Part shown: positions 32,754 to 41,786 of the stretch, one piece after another
Position numbering within the stretch: the stretch's first letter is position 1
Layout of the letters: each line of letters opens with the position of its first letter
Source: Lentzea atacamensis
GTDB lineage: Bacteria > Actinomycetota > Actinomycetes > Mycobacteriales > Pseudonocardiaceae
Length of the DNA: 64,000 nt
Direction of reading: 5' to 3'
Assembly (NCBI RefSeq): GCF_003269295.1
Contig: NZ_QLTT01000001.1
Coordinates: 1,135,635-1,199,634 of the forward strand
Notes under the pieces: model-generated
Database searches by the model: none
What the model was told of the DNA's origin: nothing
The model's input: the letters and a program-made list of their open reading frames with translations, nothing else
Position numbers and translations under genes: made by a program

Positions 32754-33766
32754 CGCAGCACCGGCCGGAGGTCATGCTCGCGATGAGCCCGGACGTCGCC
32801 GACCAGCAGTTCGGCGCGCTCGAGCTCGCGCGGCTGCGCAGGCTGGCCAAGCTCGGCGATCCCCTGGTGGCGCACGACTTCTCGGCACCGGCCGTGCGCC
32901 GCCGCCTGGCCTCCGTGGAGGTGCTGATCACCTCGTGGGGCTGCCCGCCGATCGACTCCGACGTGCTGGCGGCTGCACCCCGGCTGCGCGCCGCCCTGCA
33001 CGCGGCGGGCAGCGTGCGGTCGCACGTGGGTGACGCCGTGTTCGACCGCGACGTCCTGGTCACGACGGCCGCGCACGTCAACGCCGAACCGGTCGCCCAC
33101 TACACGGTCGCGGCGATCCTGTGGGCGTTCAAGAAGGTGCCGTTCCTGGCCGCGGACGCCCGCCGGTTCCGCGAGGACTGGAGCTACCGCGAGCGGCGCG
33201 GCGAGCTGTCCGGCCTGGGCCGCACGATCGTGCTGGTCGGGTTCTCCCGGGTCGGCAGGCGGGTGGTGGAGCTGCTGCGGCGGCTGCAGGCGGGCCGGTT
33301 GCTCGTCGTCGACCCGGTCGTCGACCCCGTGCTGGTGCGGGCGGCCGGTGCCGAGGTCGTCACTCTCGCCGAGGCACTCCCTCAGGCCGACGTGCTGAGC
33401 CTGCACGCACCGGCGCTGCCGGAGACGCGCCATCTGATCGGCGCGGCGGAACTGGCCGCGCTGCCCGAGCACGCCACGCTGGTCAACACCGCGCGCGGGT
33501 CCCTCGTGGACACCGCCGCGCTGGAGGAGGCTTGCCTGCACGGGCGCCTGCACGCCGTGCTGGACGTGACCGATCCCGAGCCGCTGCCGGCCTGGTCGCG
33601 GCTGTACGACCTGCCGAACGTGGTGATCACGCCGCACATCGCGGGGTCGCTGGGCTCGGAGACACGGCTCATGGCCGCGGCGGCGCTCGACGAGCTGGAG
33701 CGCTACGCGGGCGGGCAACCGCCGCTGGAACCGGTGACCAGGCACGGGCTGACGGTGCAGGCATGA
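32750..33766 (+). CDS. D-2-hydroxyacid dehydrogenase family protein
   Basis: This 338-residue NAD(P)-dependent enzyme of the phosphoglycerate dehydrogenase-like family has a Rossmann motif in TIVLVGFSRVGRRVVELL. The catalytic Arg is in LVNTARGSLVDTAAL, the Glu region in DVTDPEPLP, and the catalytic His in VVITPHIAGSLGSETR. The N-terminal substrate domain starts PEVMLAMSPDVADQQFG. It sits inside the sugar-import operon with four-base overlaps on both sides, so it probably reduces or oxidises a 2-keto or 2-hydroxy acid formed from the imported sugar acid. The exact substrate is unknown. Confidence 0.85.
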   Translation: MTQHRPEVMLAMSPDVADQQFGALELARLRRLAKLGDPLVAHDFSAPAVRRRLASVEVLITSWGCPPIDSDVLAAAPRLRAALHAAGSVRSHVGDAVFDRDVLVTTAAHVNAEPVAHYTVAAILWAFKKVPFLAADARRFREDWSYRERRGELSGLGRTIVLVGFSRVGRRVVELLRRLQAGRLLVVDPVVDPVLVRAAGAEVVTLAEALPQADVLSLHAPALPETRHLIGAAELAALPEHATLVNTARGSLVDTAALEEACLHGRLHAVLDVTDPEPLPAWSRLYDLPNVVITPHIAGSLGSETRLMAAAALDELERYAGGQPPLEPVTRHGLTVQA

Positions 33767-35670
33767 TGCTCCCGCCGGAAGACCGCCGCCTCTCCCCGCG
33801 CACGGGCTGGACCCGCGCCCACTGGGAGGCGACCGCCGACCACATGCTCGACGCCGTCAACCGGCACTGGTCCCCACGCTGCGCGCGCATCGACCTGCCC
33901 GGCGAACCGAGCCGGTACGGCCTGGTGTCCGACGGCCTCGAAGGATTCGCCCGCACGTTCCTGCTCGCCGGATTCCGGGTCGCGGGCGGTGGCGATCCCG
34001 CGCTGCTGGAGCGGTACGCCTGGGGCCTGGCCGCCGGCACCGACCCGCACTCCCCGGAAGCCTGGCCGCGCCCGGACGAACTGGGACAGGCCAAGGTCGA
34101 GGCCGCGTCGATCGCGCTGGTGCTGCAGCTGACCAGGCCGTGGCTGTGGGACCAGCTCGACGACGGTGTGCGCGCACGGGTCGTCGACTGGCTCGCCACC
34201 GTGATCGGCCAGCCGTACCCGCCGATCAACTGGGTGTGGTTCCGGATCGTCGTCGAGTCCTTCCTGCGGGAGGTGGGTGGTCCCTGGTCGCAGGAGGACA
34301 TCGAGCACGACCTCGCCCTGCACGCCTCGTTCCGGCGCGAGGGCGGCTGGCTCAGCGACGGCGAGGAACGCGCGTTCGACCATTACACGGGCTGGGCGCT
34401 GCACCTGTACCCGCTGCTGTGGACGCACCTGTTCGGCATCCCGGACTCGCTGTGCTCGCAGGAAACCCGCCGGACCTGGACGGACGACCTCACCCGCTAC
34501 CTGGACGACGCGGTGGCGCTGCTCGGCGCCGACGGCTCGCCGTTGATGCAGGGCCGCAGCCTGACCTACCGGTTCGCCGCCGCGGCACCGTTCTGGGTCG
34601 CCGCTATCACCGGCACGCCGGGACCTGAACCGGGGCTGCTGCGCCGCGCCGCGTCCGGTGTGCTGCGGCACTTCGTCGACCACGGCTCGCTCGAACCGGA
34701 CGGCGTGCTGCGCCTCGGCTGGCACGGCGACTGGCCCGCGATCCGCCAGGCGTACTCCGGCCCGGGCTCGCCCTACTGGGCCGCCAAGGGCATGCTCGGC
34801 CTCGCACTGCCCGCCGACCATCCCGTGTGGACGGACGTGGAACGCCCGCTGCCGGTGGAGACGCAGGACTTCACCCGCGTCATCTCCGCGCCCGGCTGGC
34901 TGGTGTCGGGCCGCCTCGCCGACGGCATCGTCACGACGATCAACCACGGCACGGACCACGCGCTGCCCGGCGACCGGCGAGCGGACTCCCCGTTGTACGC
35001 CAAGCTGGGTTACTCCACGGCGACGATGCCCGCCGTCACGGACAACTCGGTGGTGCTGCTCGACTCCGCGGGTGCGGCCAGCCACCGCGCGGGCTTCGAG
35101 ACGGTGTTCACCGAAGAAATGCCCGGCGGTGTCGTCGCCGGAGCGTCGCGGGGACCCGTGCGCTGGGTCGACACCAGCGCGGACGATTCGCCGGACCACG
35201 GTTCCGGCCGCGAGGGCGAGATCGTCGAAGGGCCTGCCGTGCTGGTGGTCTCGGTGGTGCGCGGCGGCGTCGAGATCCGGCTCGTGCGCGTGGACGGCGA
35301 GACGGACGCCCGGCTGCGGCTGTCCGGCTGGCCCGTCGCCGCCGACACCCGGCCACGCGCCGAGATCGCGGACGGCGTGGAGGTCTCGGTCAGCGGCGCG
35401 CGGCTGCGTTCTGAGCTGTGCGCCCTGCGCGGGTTCGACCAGGCAGGCGTGCACACCGGCACCGGCACGTCACCGCTGGGCAAGTACGTCGCGACGCCGT
35501 GGGTGGCGACAGCCGGGCCCGTCGCGCGTGGTGACGTGCTCGCTGCGGCCGTGCGCCTGGACCGTGGCCACGGCGTGATGACCAACCCGCTCCTCCTCTG
35601 GCACGGCAACGAGATCGTGCTGCGGTGGAGCGACGGACCAGACACGAGGATCACCCTGCCCGATCCCTAG
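33763..35670 (+). CDS. DUF2264 domain-containing protein
   Basis: This 635-residue protein without signal peptide has an N-terminal (alpha/alpha)6-barrel-like DUF2264 domain (TGWTRAHWEATADHMLDAVN, LGQAKVEAASIALVLQLTRP, INWVWFRIVVESFLREVGGP, GWLSDGEERAFDHYTGWALH, QGRSLTYRFAAAAPFW) and a C-terminal beta-rich half from about residue 400. The barrel resembles cytosolic unsaturated-uronide or GH88/GH105-like hydrolases, and DUF2264 genes recur in polysaccharide loci, so an intracellular glycoside hydrolase or lyase role is plausible but unproven. The start is ATGATG at 33763, overlapping the dehydrogenase stop. It is the last gene before the palindromic element. Confidence 0.85.
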   Translation: MMLPPEDRRLSPRTGWTRAHWEATADHMLDAVNRHWSPRCARIDLPGEPSRYGLVSDGLEGFARTFLLAGFRVAGGGDPALLERYAWGLAAGTDPHSPEAWPRPDELGQAKVEAASIALVLQLTRPWLWDQLDDGVRARVVDWLATVIGQPYPPINWVWFRIVVESFLREVGGPWSQEDIEHDLALHASFRREGGWLSDGEERAFDHYTGWALHLYPLLWTHLFGIPDSLCSQETRRTWTDDLTRYLDDAVALLGADGSPLMQGRSLTYRFAAAAPFWVAAITGTPGPEPGLLRRAASGVLRHFVDHGSLEPDGVLRLGWHGDWPAIRQAYSGPGSPYWAAKGMLGLALPADHPVWTDVERPLPVETQDFTRVISAPGWLVSGRLADGIVTTINHGTDHALPGDRRADSPLYAKLGYSTATMPAVTDNSVVLLDSAGAASHRAGFETVFTEEMPGGVVAGASRGPVRWVDTSADDSPDHGSGREGEIVEGPAVLVVSVVRGGVEIRLVRVDGETDARLRLSGWPVAADTRPRAEIADGVEVSVSGARLRSELCALRGFDQAGVHTGTGTSPLGKYVATPWVATAGPVARGDVLAAAVRLDRGHGVMTNPLLLWHGNEIVLRWSDGPDTRITLPDP

Positions 35671-35830
35671 GTGGTGTCCTGCAGGTCTCGTCCGCGCTAG
35701 CCGCGCCCGAGGGTTTTTCTGACGGCACCGCCGCAACCCCCGAATACGCCCGGGATGAGGGGATCGCGGCGGCACCGTCAGAAAACCGCTCGGACGTGGC
35801 TCTCATCGAACCGACCTACAGGACACGACC
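35670..35830. mobile_element. MITE-like 161-bp imperfect palindrome
   Basis: The two halves are complementary along almost their whole length. GTGTCCTGCAGGTC near the left end pairs with GACCTACAGGACAC near the right end (13 of 14), and TTTTCTGACGGCACCGCCGC pairs with GCGGCGGCACCGTCAGAAAA (18 of 20). The left end touches the DUF2264 stop codon and the right end lies two bases before the RBS of the GH30 gene. It codes for nothing. A non-autonomous miniature transposable element is the best reading; it may also act as a terminator or RNA hairpin between the two genes. Confidence 0.6.
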
Positions 35831-35841
35831 CAGGAGGAGAA

Positions 35842-37299
35842 ATGGTCACCCGCAGGACAGTGCTGTCCGGTGCGGCGGCCGCCATCGCGGCGACAGCCAT
35901 CGGCACGAACGCCGGCGCCGACCAGACCATCACCATCGACCCCGCCACGAGCTACGGCACGTGGGAAGGCTGGGGCACCTCCCTCGCCTGGTGGGCCAAC
36001 GTGTTCGGCGACCGGGACGACTTCGCGGACCTGTGGTTCACCACGAAGTCCGTCACCTACAACGGAACGACCCTGCCCGGCCTCGGCATGAACATCGCCC
36101 GCTACAACCTCGGCGCGTGCAGCTGGAACACGGTCGACGGGGCAAGGATGGTCGCCTCGCCGAACATCCCGCGCTTCAAGCAGATCGAGACGTTCTGGCA
36201 GGACTGGCGCAACACCGATCCGAACTCGTGGCAGTGGGGCGCGGACGCGAAACAACGCGCGTCCGTGGTGAAGGCGGTGGCACGCGGCGCGATCACGGAG
36301 CTGTTCTCCAACTCCCCCGCGTGGTGGATGTGCATCAACCACAACCCCTCCGGCGCCGCCAACGCGAGCAGCAACAACCTCCAGTCCTGGAACTACCGCA
36401 CCCACGCCGCTTACATGGCCGAGGTCGCCCGGCAGTTCCGCGACCGCTTCGGCGTCACGTTCCGCACGGTCGAACCGTTCAACGAGCCCGCGTCCAACTA
36501 CTGGTCGGCCACCGGAAAACAGGAAGGCTGCCACTTCGACCCCTCGCTGCAGCGGACCGTGCTCCAGTACCTGCGGCAGGAGCTGAACAACCGCGGCCTG
36601 TCCGGCATGCGGATCGCGGCGTCCGACGAGACGAGCTACGACGTGGCGCGCAGCACGTGGAACTCGTTCGACGCCACGACGAAGTCCGTCGTCAACCAGA
36701 TCAACGTGCACGGCTACCAGGGCTCCGGCGGCCGCCGGGACCTGCTCTACACGGACGCCAGGGCGGCGGGCAAGGTGCTCTGGAACTCCGAGTCCGGCGA
36801 GAGGGACGGCACCGGGCTCACCATGGCCAGCAACCTGTGCCTGGACTGGCGCTGGCTGCACCCGACCGCGTGGTGCTACTGGCAGGTGATGGACCCGACC
36901 CCGGAGTGGGCGATGATCGCCTACGACCCGAACACGCTGCAGCCGGGCGCCGTGCAGCGCAAGCTCTACGTGCTGGCACAGTTCACCCGGCACATCCGGC
37001 CCGGTATGCGGATCATCTCCGCGTCCACCGGAAACGCCGCGGTCGCCTACGACCCCGCCGCCCGCAGGCTCGTGCTCGTCGGCGTCAACACCGCGACCTC
37101 GGCGCAGACGATCACCTTCGACCTCAGCCGGTTCGGCACCCTGCCGACCGGGTTGATCACCAGGTGGTCCACGTCGACGACCAGCGGCAGCGACAGGTAC
37201 ACCCAGCGCACCGACGTCCGGCTGGACGGCAAGCTGCTGCGCGTGCCGTTCGCGGCGGGGCAGGTGCAGACGTTCCAGCTGGACGGGACGTCGGTCTGA
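35842..37299 (+). CDS. Secreted GH30 glycosidase (endo-beta-1,6-galactanase-like)
   Basis: This 485-residue extracellular enzyme has a Tat-type signal (TRRTVLSGAAAAIAATAIG). The mature domain begins GTWEGWGTSLAWWANVFG, a hallmark of GH30 subfamily 5 enzymes that cut beta-1,6-galactan side chains of arabinogalactan. The acid/base Glu is in TVEPFNEPASNYW and the nucleophile region is KVLWNSESGERDG. A C-terminal beta-sandwich (about residues 400-485) completes the family fold. AGGAGGAG precedes the ATG at 35842. It lies downstream of the sugar-import operon, separated by the palindromic element, and would supply galacto-oligosaccharides to that importer. The subfamily is read by eye. Confidence 0.85.
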   Translation: MVTRRTVLSGAAAAIAATAIGTNAGADQTITIDPATSYGTWEGWGTSLAWWANVFGDRDDFADLWFTTKSVTYNGTTLPGLGMNIARYNLGACSWNTVDGARMVASPNIPRFKQIETFWQDWRNTDPNSWQWGADAKQRASVVKAVARGAITELFSNSPAWWMCINHNPSGAANASSNNLQSWNYRTHAAYMAEVARQFRDRFGVTFRTVEPFNEPASNYWSATGKQEGCHFDPSLQRTVLQYLRQELNNRGLSGMRIAASDETSYDVARSTWNSFDATTKSVVNQINVHGYQGSGGRRDLLYTDARAAGKVLWNSESGERDGTGLTMASNLCLDWRWLHPTAWCYWQVMDPTPEWAMIAYDPNTLQPGAVQRKLYVLAQFTRHIRPGMRIISASTGNAAVAYDPAARRLVLVGVNTATSAQTITFDLSRFGTLPTGLITRWSTSTTSGSDRYTQRTDVRLDGKLLRVPFAAGQVQTFQLDGTSV

Positions 37300-37376
37300 T
37301 CCGATGCGCACGTGCGCATGTGGCAACCCGAAAAAGACGGAAGATCTTTCGGCAACCACCCAACGGTGGCCAGAAC

Positions 37377-37395
37377 TTAGGTAACGCTCACATAC
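37377..37395 (+). promoter_or_regulatory. Iron box (DtxR/IdeR/DmdR-type operator)
   Basis: TTAGGTAACGCTCACATAC agrees at 15 of 19 positions with the streptomycete iron box TTAGGTTAGGCTCACCTAA. It ends 41 bases before the GTG of the MFS gene, in the promoter position. Iron-dependent repression of the three-gene transport cluster is the straightforward prediction. Confidence 0.7.
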
Positions 37396-37436
37396 GCTCG
37401 CCGTGAATCATTTCGCAGGCGGGAACGAGGCAGAGC

Positions 37437-38636
37437 GTGGGCACAGCACTTCGCGGTCGTTCGCGAGCGCTGGGCCGGTTCGGCGCGCTCACCGGGACCG
37501 CCCGGCTGCTGGTGCTGAGCCAGCTGCTGTTCAACATCGGCTTCTTCCTCGTGCTGCCGTACCTCGCCGGGCACCTGGCCGACGACCTCGGACTGGCCGG
37601 ATGGCTGGTCGGCCTGGTGCTCGGCGTGCGGACGTTCAGCCAGCAGGGCATGTTCGCGGTCGGCGGTGTGCTCACCGACCGGTTCGGCGCGAAGCCGCTG
37701 ATCCTCGCGGGCTGCCTGGTGCGTGCGGCCGGCTTCGGCGTGCTGGCCGCCGCGACCGCGTTGCCCACCGTCCTCTGTGGAGTGATGCTCGTCGGGTTCG
37801 CCGGGGCGTTGTTCTCGCCCGCGGCGGAGGCGTCGCTGGCGCGCGAGGCGGGTCCGGACGCACGGGCGGACACGTTCGCGATCCGCTCCATGGCGGGCGA
37901 GGTCGGCACGGTGATCGGACCGCTGCTCGGCGTCGTTCTCTCCGCGAGCTTTCCGGCCACCTGCGTCATCGGCGCGGTGCTGTTCGTCCTGATCGCGTTG
38001 CTGCACCTGAGGTTTCTGCCGCGCAGGCCGGGCGAGCACCGTGACGAGGGCATCTTCGACGGCTGGCGTGAGGTGTTCGGCAACCGGGCGTTCCTGCTCT
38101 TCGCGGCCGGGTACTCGGCCTACCTCGTCTCGTACAACCAGCTGTACCTCGGGCTGCCCGCCGAGCTGCACCGCGTCGGCGCGCCGGACCAGGTGCTGGG
38201 ACTGCTGTTCGCGCTCGCGTCGGCGCTCGTGGTGTTCGGCCAGCTGCCGACGACCGGGCTCGCCAGGCGGCTGCTCGGCCGCGACCGGGCGCTGGTGGTC
38301 GGTTTCAGCGTCCTGGCGCTCGCGTTCGGCGTGGTCGCGCTGCGGCCGCCGGGACTGGTGGGCGCCACCGCGTTCGTCGTCCTGCTGATCTTCGGCCAGA
38401 TGCTGGTCGTCCCGTTCGCCATGGAGCTCGTGCCGATGCTCGCGGGTGACCGCAGGCTGGGCGCACACTTCGGCGTGCTGGCGTCCGCAGGCGGCGTGGC
38501 GGTGCTCGTCGGCAGCACCGCGAGCGGTGCCCTGTTGGAACACGGCCGCGTCGCGTGGCTCCTGCTCGGACTCCTGCCGCTGGCAGGCGCCTGCGTGATG
38601 GCCTTCGCGGGCCGGCGACGCGCGCACCTCTCCTGA
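37437..38636 (+). CDS. MFS transporter (probable iron-regulated exporter)
   Basis: This 399-residue major facilitator has twelve hydrophobic segments and the motif A-like loop GGVLTDRFGAKPLI between TM2 and TM3. The profile fits drug/siderophore exporters of the 12-TM group. An iron box precedes it, and an Opp-type binding protein and a fused permease follow 14 bases and one overlap later, so the cluster is likely a metallophore export/import unit. GTG at 37437. No metallophore biosynthesis gene is present in the window; the exported compound is unknown. Confidence 0.85.
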   Translation: MGTALRGRSRALGRFGALTGTARLLVLSQLLFNIGFFLVLPYLAGHLADDLGLAGWLVGLVLGVRTFSQQGMFAVGGVLTDRFGAKPLILAGCLVRAAGFGVLAAATALPTVLCGVMLVGFAGALFSPAAEASLAREAGPDARADTFAIRSMAGEVGTVIGPLLGVVLSASFPATCVIGAVLFVLIALLHLRFLPRRPGEHRDEGIFDGWREVFGNRAFLLFAAGYSAYLVSYNQLYLGLPAELHRVGAPDQVLGLLFALASALVVFGQLPTTGLARRLLGRDRALVVGFSVLALAFGVVALRPPGLVGATAFVVLLIFGQMLVVPFAMELVPMLAGDRRLGAHFGVLASAGGVAVLVGSTASGALLEHGRVAWLLLGLLPLAGACVMAFAGRRRAHLS

Positions 38637-38650
38637 TCGAAAGGCTCACC

Positions 38651-40099
38651 ATGTTGTTGCGACGTACCCTGCTCGCCGCGGCGGTGCTCTCCGTGTGCGG
38701 GCTGACCGCGGGATGTTTCGCCGGCAGCCAGGCGGAAGGCCCGGCGCGGTTGCGTGTCGCACTGCCGTTCGCGCCCGTGCAGTCGTTGTCGCCCTGGGGA
38801 GACGACGGCGTCACGCTCACGAGGCTCGGCATCGCGGAAACCCTCGTGCGGCTCGACCCCGAGGGCAGGCCCCAGCCGCTGCTGGCGGAGAGCTGGACGC
38901 GCAAGTCCCCGACGACGTGGTCGTTCCGCATTCGCGCGGGCGTGAAGTTCCACGACGGCACCGCGCTCACCGCCGCTGCCGCCGCGGACGCGCTCAGCCG
39001 GGCGGCGGCCGCCAGCCCGGTGCCCCGCGCGATCAAGGGTGTCGGGGTGACCGCGAAGGCCGCAGGCGACCTCGACCTCGAGGTGAGCACCACCGCGCCC
39101 GATCCCACGCTGCCGCAACGGCTTTCGACGGCGAACCTCGTCGTGCTGGCCCCCGCCGCCTACCAGGGCGAACGGGTGAACCCGGCGAAGGCGGGCACCG
39201 GACCGTTCGTGCTGGCGGATCTCGACGTGGCGAACGGCGCGGCGCTCGCGCGGTTCGACGGCTACTGGGACGGCGTTCCCGAGCTCGCGGGCGTCGACGT
39301 CCGGTTCGTGCCCGACGGCAACACCCGCAGCGCCACCCTGCGAGCGGGCGAGGTCGACGTCGCCACGAACGTGCCGATCAGCGCGCTCGCCAACGTCACC
39401 ACGGAGGAGGTGCCGCTGCCGAGGACGGTGTCGGTGCTGCTCAACACGGCCAAGCCGCCGTTCGCGGACCCGCGGTTGCGGGCCGCGGTGCGCGAAGCGG
39501 TCGATCCCGCCGCTCTCGCGAAGGGCGTCTACGAGGGCCACGCCGACGCCGCCACCGGTGTCTTCCGGAACACGGCACCGCGGCAGGTCACGCCGACCGG
39601 TGCGACCGCGGGCGGCCAGAAGATCGCCCTGGCCACCTGGAGCGACCGGCCGGAACTTCCCGGAGTCGTCACCGCCGTCGCCGAGTCGTTGCGCGGCAAG
39701 GGTTTCGAGGTCGAGCAGGTGGTGCGCAAGTACAGCCAGCTCGAGCCCGACCTGCTCGCGGGCAACTTCGACGCGGTGATCTTCTCCCGCTCGTACGCGC
39801 AGGACAACGGTGACCTGGCCGCGAACCTCAACCTCGACTTCAGCTGTTCCGGCGGCTTCAACCTCGTCAAGGTGTGCGACCCGGCGCTGGACGCCGCCAT
39901 CGGCCAGGCATTGGCGATCGAAGACGTCCCCGCCCGCCAGGCGGCGGCGATGCGGGCGCAGGACGCGCTGCTCGCCACCAACGCGGTGGTCCCGCTGGTG
40001 CACGAGCGCACCATCATCGGGCGTTCGGCCGGCGTCAGCGGCCTGTCCACCGACCCGTACGACCGCCTGCTGATCACCAGCAAGACCAGCGTTTCATGA
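38651..40099 (+). CDS. Opp/Nik-type ABC substrate-binding lipoprotein
   Basis: This 482-residue family 5 solute-binding protein has a lipoprotein signal (RRTLLAAAVLSVCGLTAGC) and the SBP_bac_5 features LRVALPFAPVQSLSPWGDDG, PLLAESWTRKSPTTWSFRIR AGVKFHDGT and AGTGPFVLADLD. Members bind peptides, nickel complexes or opine metallophores. It is cotranscribed with an upstream MFS gene under an iron box and with the downstream fused permease (ATGA overlap). The late segment NLDFSCSGGFNLVKVCDPAL has two Cys residues that could form a disulfide. A metal-chelate ligand is suggested by the regulation only. Confidence 0.87.
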   Translation: MLLRRTLLAAAVLSVCGLTAGCFAGSQAEGPARLRVALPFAPVQSLSPWGDDGVTLTRLGIAETLVRLDPEGRPQPLLAESWTRKSPTTWSFRIRAGVKFHDGTALTAAAAADALSRAAAASPVPRAIKGVGVTAKAAGDLDLEVSTTAPDPTLPQRLSTANLVVLAPAAYQGERVNPAKAGTGPFVLADLDVANGAALARFDGYWDGVPELAGVDVRFVPDGNTRSATLRAGEVDVATNVPISALANVTTEEVPLPRTVSVLLNTAKPPFADPRLRAAVREAVDPAALAKGVYEGHADAATGVFRNTAPRQVTPTGATAGGQKIALATWSDRPELPGVVTAVAESLRGKGFEVEQVVRKYSQLEPDLLAGNFDAVIFSRSYAQDNGDLAANLNLDFSCSGGFNLVKVCDPALDAAIGQALAIEDVPARQAAAMRAQDALLATNAVVPLVHERTIIGRSAGVSGLSTDPYDRLLITSKTSVS

Positions 40100-41784
40100 G
40101 ATTGCTCGGACGGCTCTGCGCCCTGCTGGGCCTCACGGCGGTGATCGGCCTGCTGCCGCTGCTGGCGGGCAGGGACCCGGCACTCTCGGTGCTGCGGGCC
40201 CGTTCCGCAGAACGCGAGCCCGACGCCGAGGCGCTCGCGTCGGTGCGGCGCGAGCTCGGTCTGGACGGCGGGCCGTTCGAGCTGCTCGGCCGCTGGTCGA
40301 GCCGGGCACTGCACGGCGATCTCGGCACCTCGTGGGTGTCCGGTGAGCCGGTGACGGGGCAGCTGGGGGCGGCGATCAGCGTGTCCGTCACGCTGACCGC
40401 GCTCGCGGCGCTGGTCGCGATCCTCGTGATGACCGCGCTGGTCGCCCGTCCGTTCGTGCGTGGCCTGCGCGGCCAGTCCGTTGCCGGTCGCGCGGGCTTC
40501 GCCGCCGTGCTCGCGGCCCTGCCCGAGTTCCTCATCGGCTCGGTGCTGCTGCTGGTGTTCGCCGTCCGGCTCGGGTGGCTGCCGACGTCGGGCTGGCGCG
40601 ATCTCAGCTACGCCGTGCTGCCCGCCATCGCGCTGGGGACGCCGGCCGGTGCGGTGCTCGCCGTCGTCGCCGGTGACGCCCTGCGCGACGCGCTCACCGC
40701 GCCGTGGCGGCGCTCGTGGACGGCCGCGGGTTTCCGGGTGCGCACGATCGCTGTGGCTGTGGTGCGCCGCGCGGGATCCGTGGTGACCGGGCAGCTCGGC
40801 ATCGTGGTCGCCGGCATGTTCGGCAGTGCCGCGACGGTCGAGGTGGTGTTCGGCGTACCGGGGCTCGGCAGGCTCGCGGTGGACGCGGCGCTGGCGCAGG
40901 ACGTGCCGGTCGTCCAGGCGTGCGTGCTCGTGATCCTGCTCGTGGGTGCCGCGGCGGGCGCTCTCGGTGCGGTGGCCCAGCGGTTGCTGCTCGGTCCGGC
41001 TCTCACCGACGGGGCGCTGGAGGCCGCGGCACCGCGAGAGATCACGTCCGGCCGGCTGCACCTCGCACTGCCCGCGGTGGTCGTGACCGGCGTGGTGCTG
41101 TGGGGAATCTGGCGCGATCCGTTCACAGTGGACCTCGCGGCGCGACTCCTGCCTCCGTCCGCGGCGCACCCGATGGGCACGGACGCGCTGGGCCGCGATC
41201 TGCTCGCCAGGGTCGCGCACGGCGCGCTGCACACCGCCGCGCTGGCGGCGGGAGTGACCGCGCTGGTCGTCGTGATCGCTCTGCTGGTCGGTGTCGCGGG
41301 ACGCCGCGGATCCGGGGCCGCGGACCTGGTGAACGCGCTGCCGGCGGTGGTGGTCGCGCTGGCCGTGGCGGCGACGGCCGGTCCGGGGTGGACGAGCGCC
41401 GTGGTCGCGGTCGCCGCGGTGGCCTGGGCTCCCCCGGCCGCCCACGCGCGGTCGCTCGCGCTGGAGCAACGCGGCAGCGCCCACCTCACCGCCGCACGGG
41501 CGCTGGGCGCGAGCACCCGGCACATCATGTTCCGGCACGTGCTGCCCGCCGTCGTGCCTCCCGTGCTGCGCAACGCTTTCGTGCGTCTTCCCGCCATCGC
41601 GCTCGCGCTCGCGTCGCTGGGTTACCTCGGCCTCGGCGCCCAGCCACCCCAACCCGAGTGGGGTGTGCTGCTGGCTGAAGGCATGCCGAACGTCGAGCGG
41701 GCGCCGTGGGTGGTCGCGTTTCCCGCGGCGGCACTGGTGCTGATCGGCGTCGGTGCGGTGGTGGCGGCCGGGCGGATGCGCTGA
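40096..41784 (+). CDS. Fused OppB-OppC-type ABC permease
   Basis: This 562-residue protein joins two permeases. The first half (about 1-290) has the OppB features: ELGLDGGPFELLGRWSSRAL HGDLGTSW, then VFGVPGLGRLAVDAALAQDV. The second half (about 305-562) has the OppC features: HPMGTDALGRDLLARVAHGA and the EAA loop HLTAARALGASTRHIMFRHV LP. Usually these are separate genes. No ATP-binding protein follows: the next gene, three bases away, is a PucR-type regulator on the other strand. The ATPase must be encoded elsewhere or was lost. It works with the upstream binding protein. Confidence 0.87.
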   Translation: MRLLGRLCALLGLTAVIGLLPLLAGRDPALSVLRARSAEREPDAEALASVRRELGLDGGPFELLGRWSSRALHGDLGTSWVSGEPVTGQLGAAISVSVTLTALAALVAILVMTALVARPFVRGLRGQSVAGRAGFAAVLAALPEFLIGSVLLLVFAVRLGWLPTSGWRDLSYAVLPAIALGTPAGAVLAVVAGDALRDALTAPWRRSWTAAGFRVRTIAVAVVRRAGSVVTGQLGIVVAGMFGSAATVEVVFGVPGLGRLAVDAALAQDVPVVQACVLVILLVGAAAGALGAVAQRLLLGPALTDGALEAAAPREITSGRLHLALPAVVVTGVVLWGIWRDPFTVDLAARLLPPSAAHPMGTDALGRDLLARVAHGALHTAALAAGVTALVVVIALLVGVAGRRGSGAADLVNALPAVVVALAVAATAGPGWTSAVVAVAAVAWAPPAAHARSLALEQRGSAHLTAARALGASTRHIMFRHVLPAVVPPVLRNAFVRLPAIALALASLGYLGLGAQPPQPEWGVLLAEGMPNVERAPWVVAFPAAALVLIGVGAVVAAGRMR

Positions 41785-41786
41785 CG

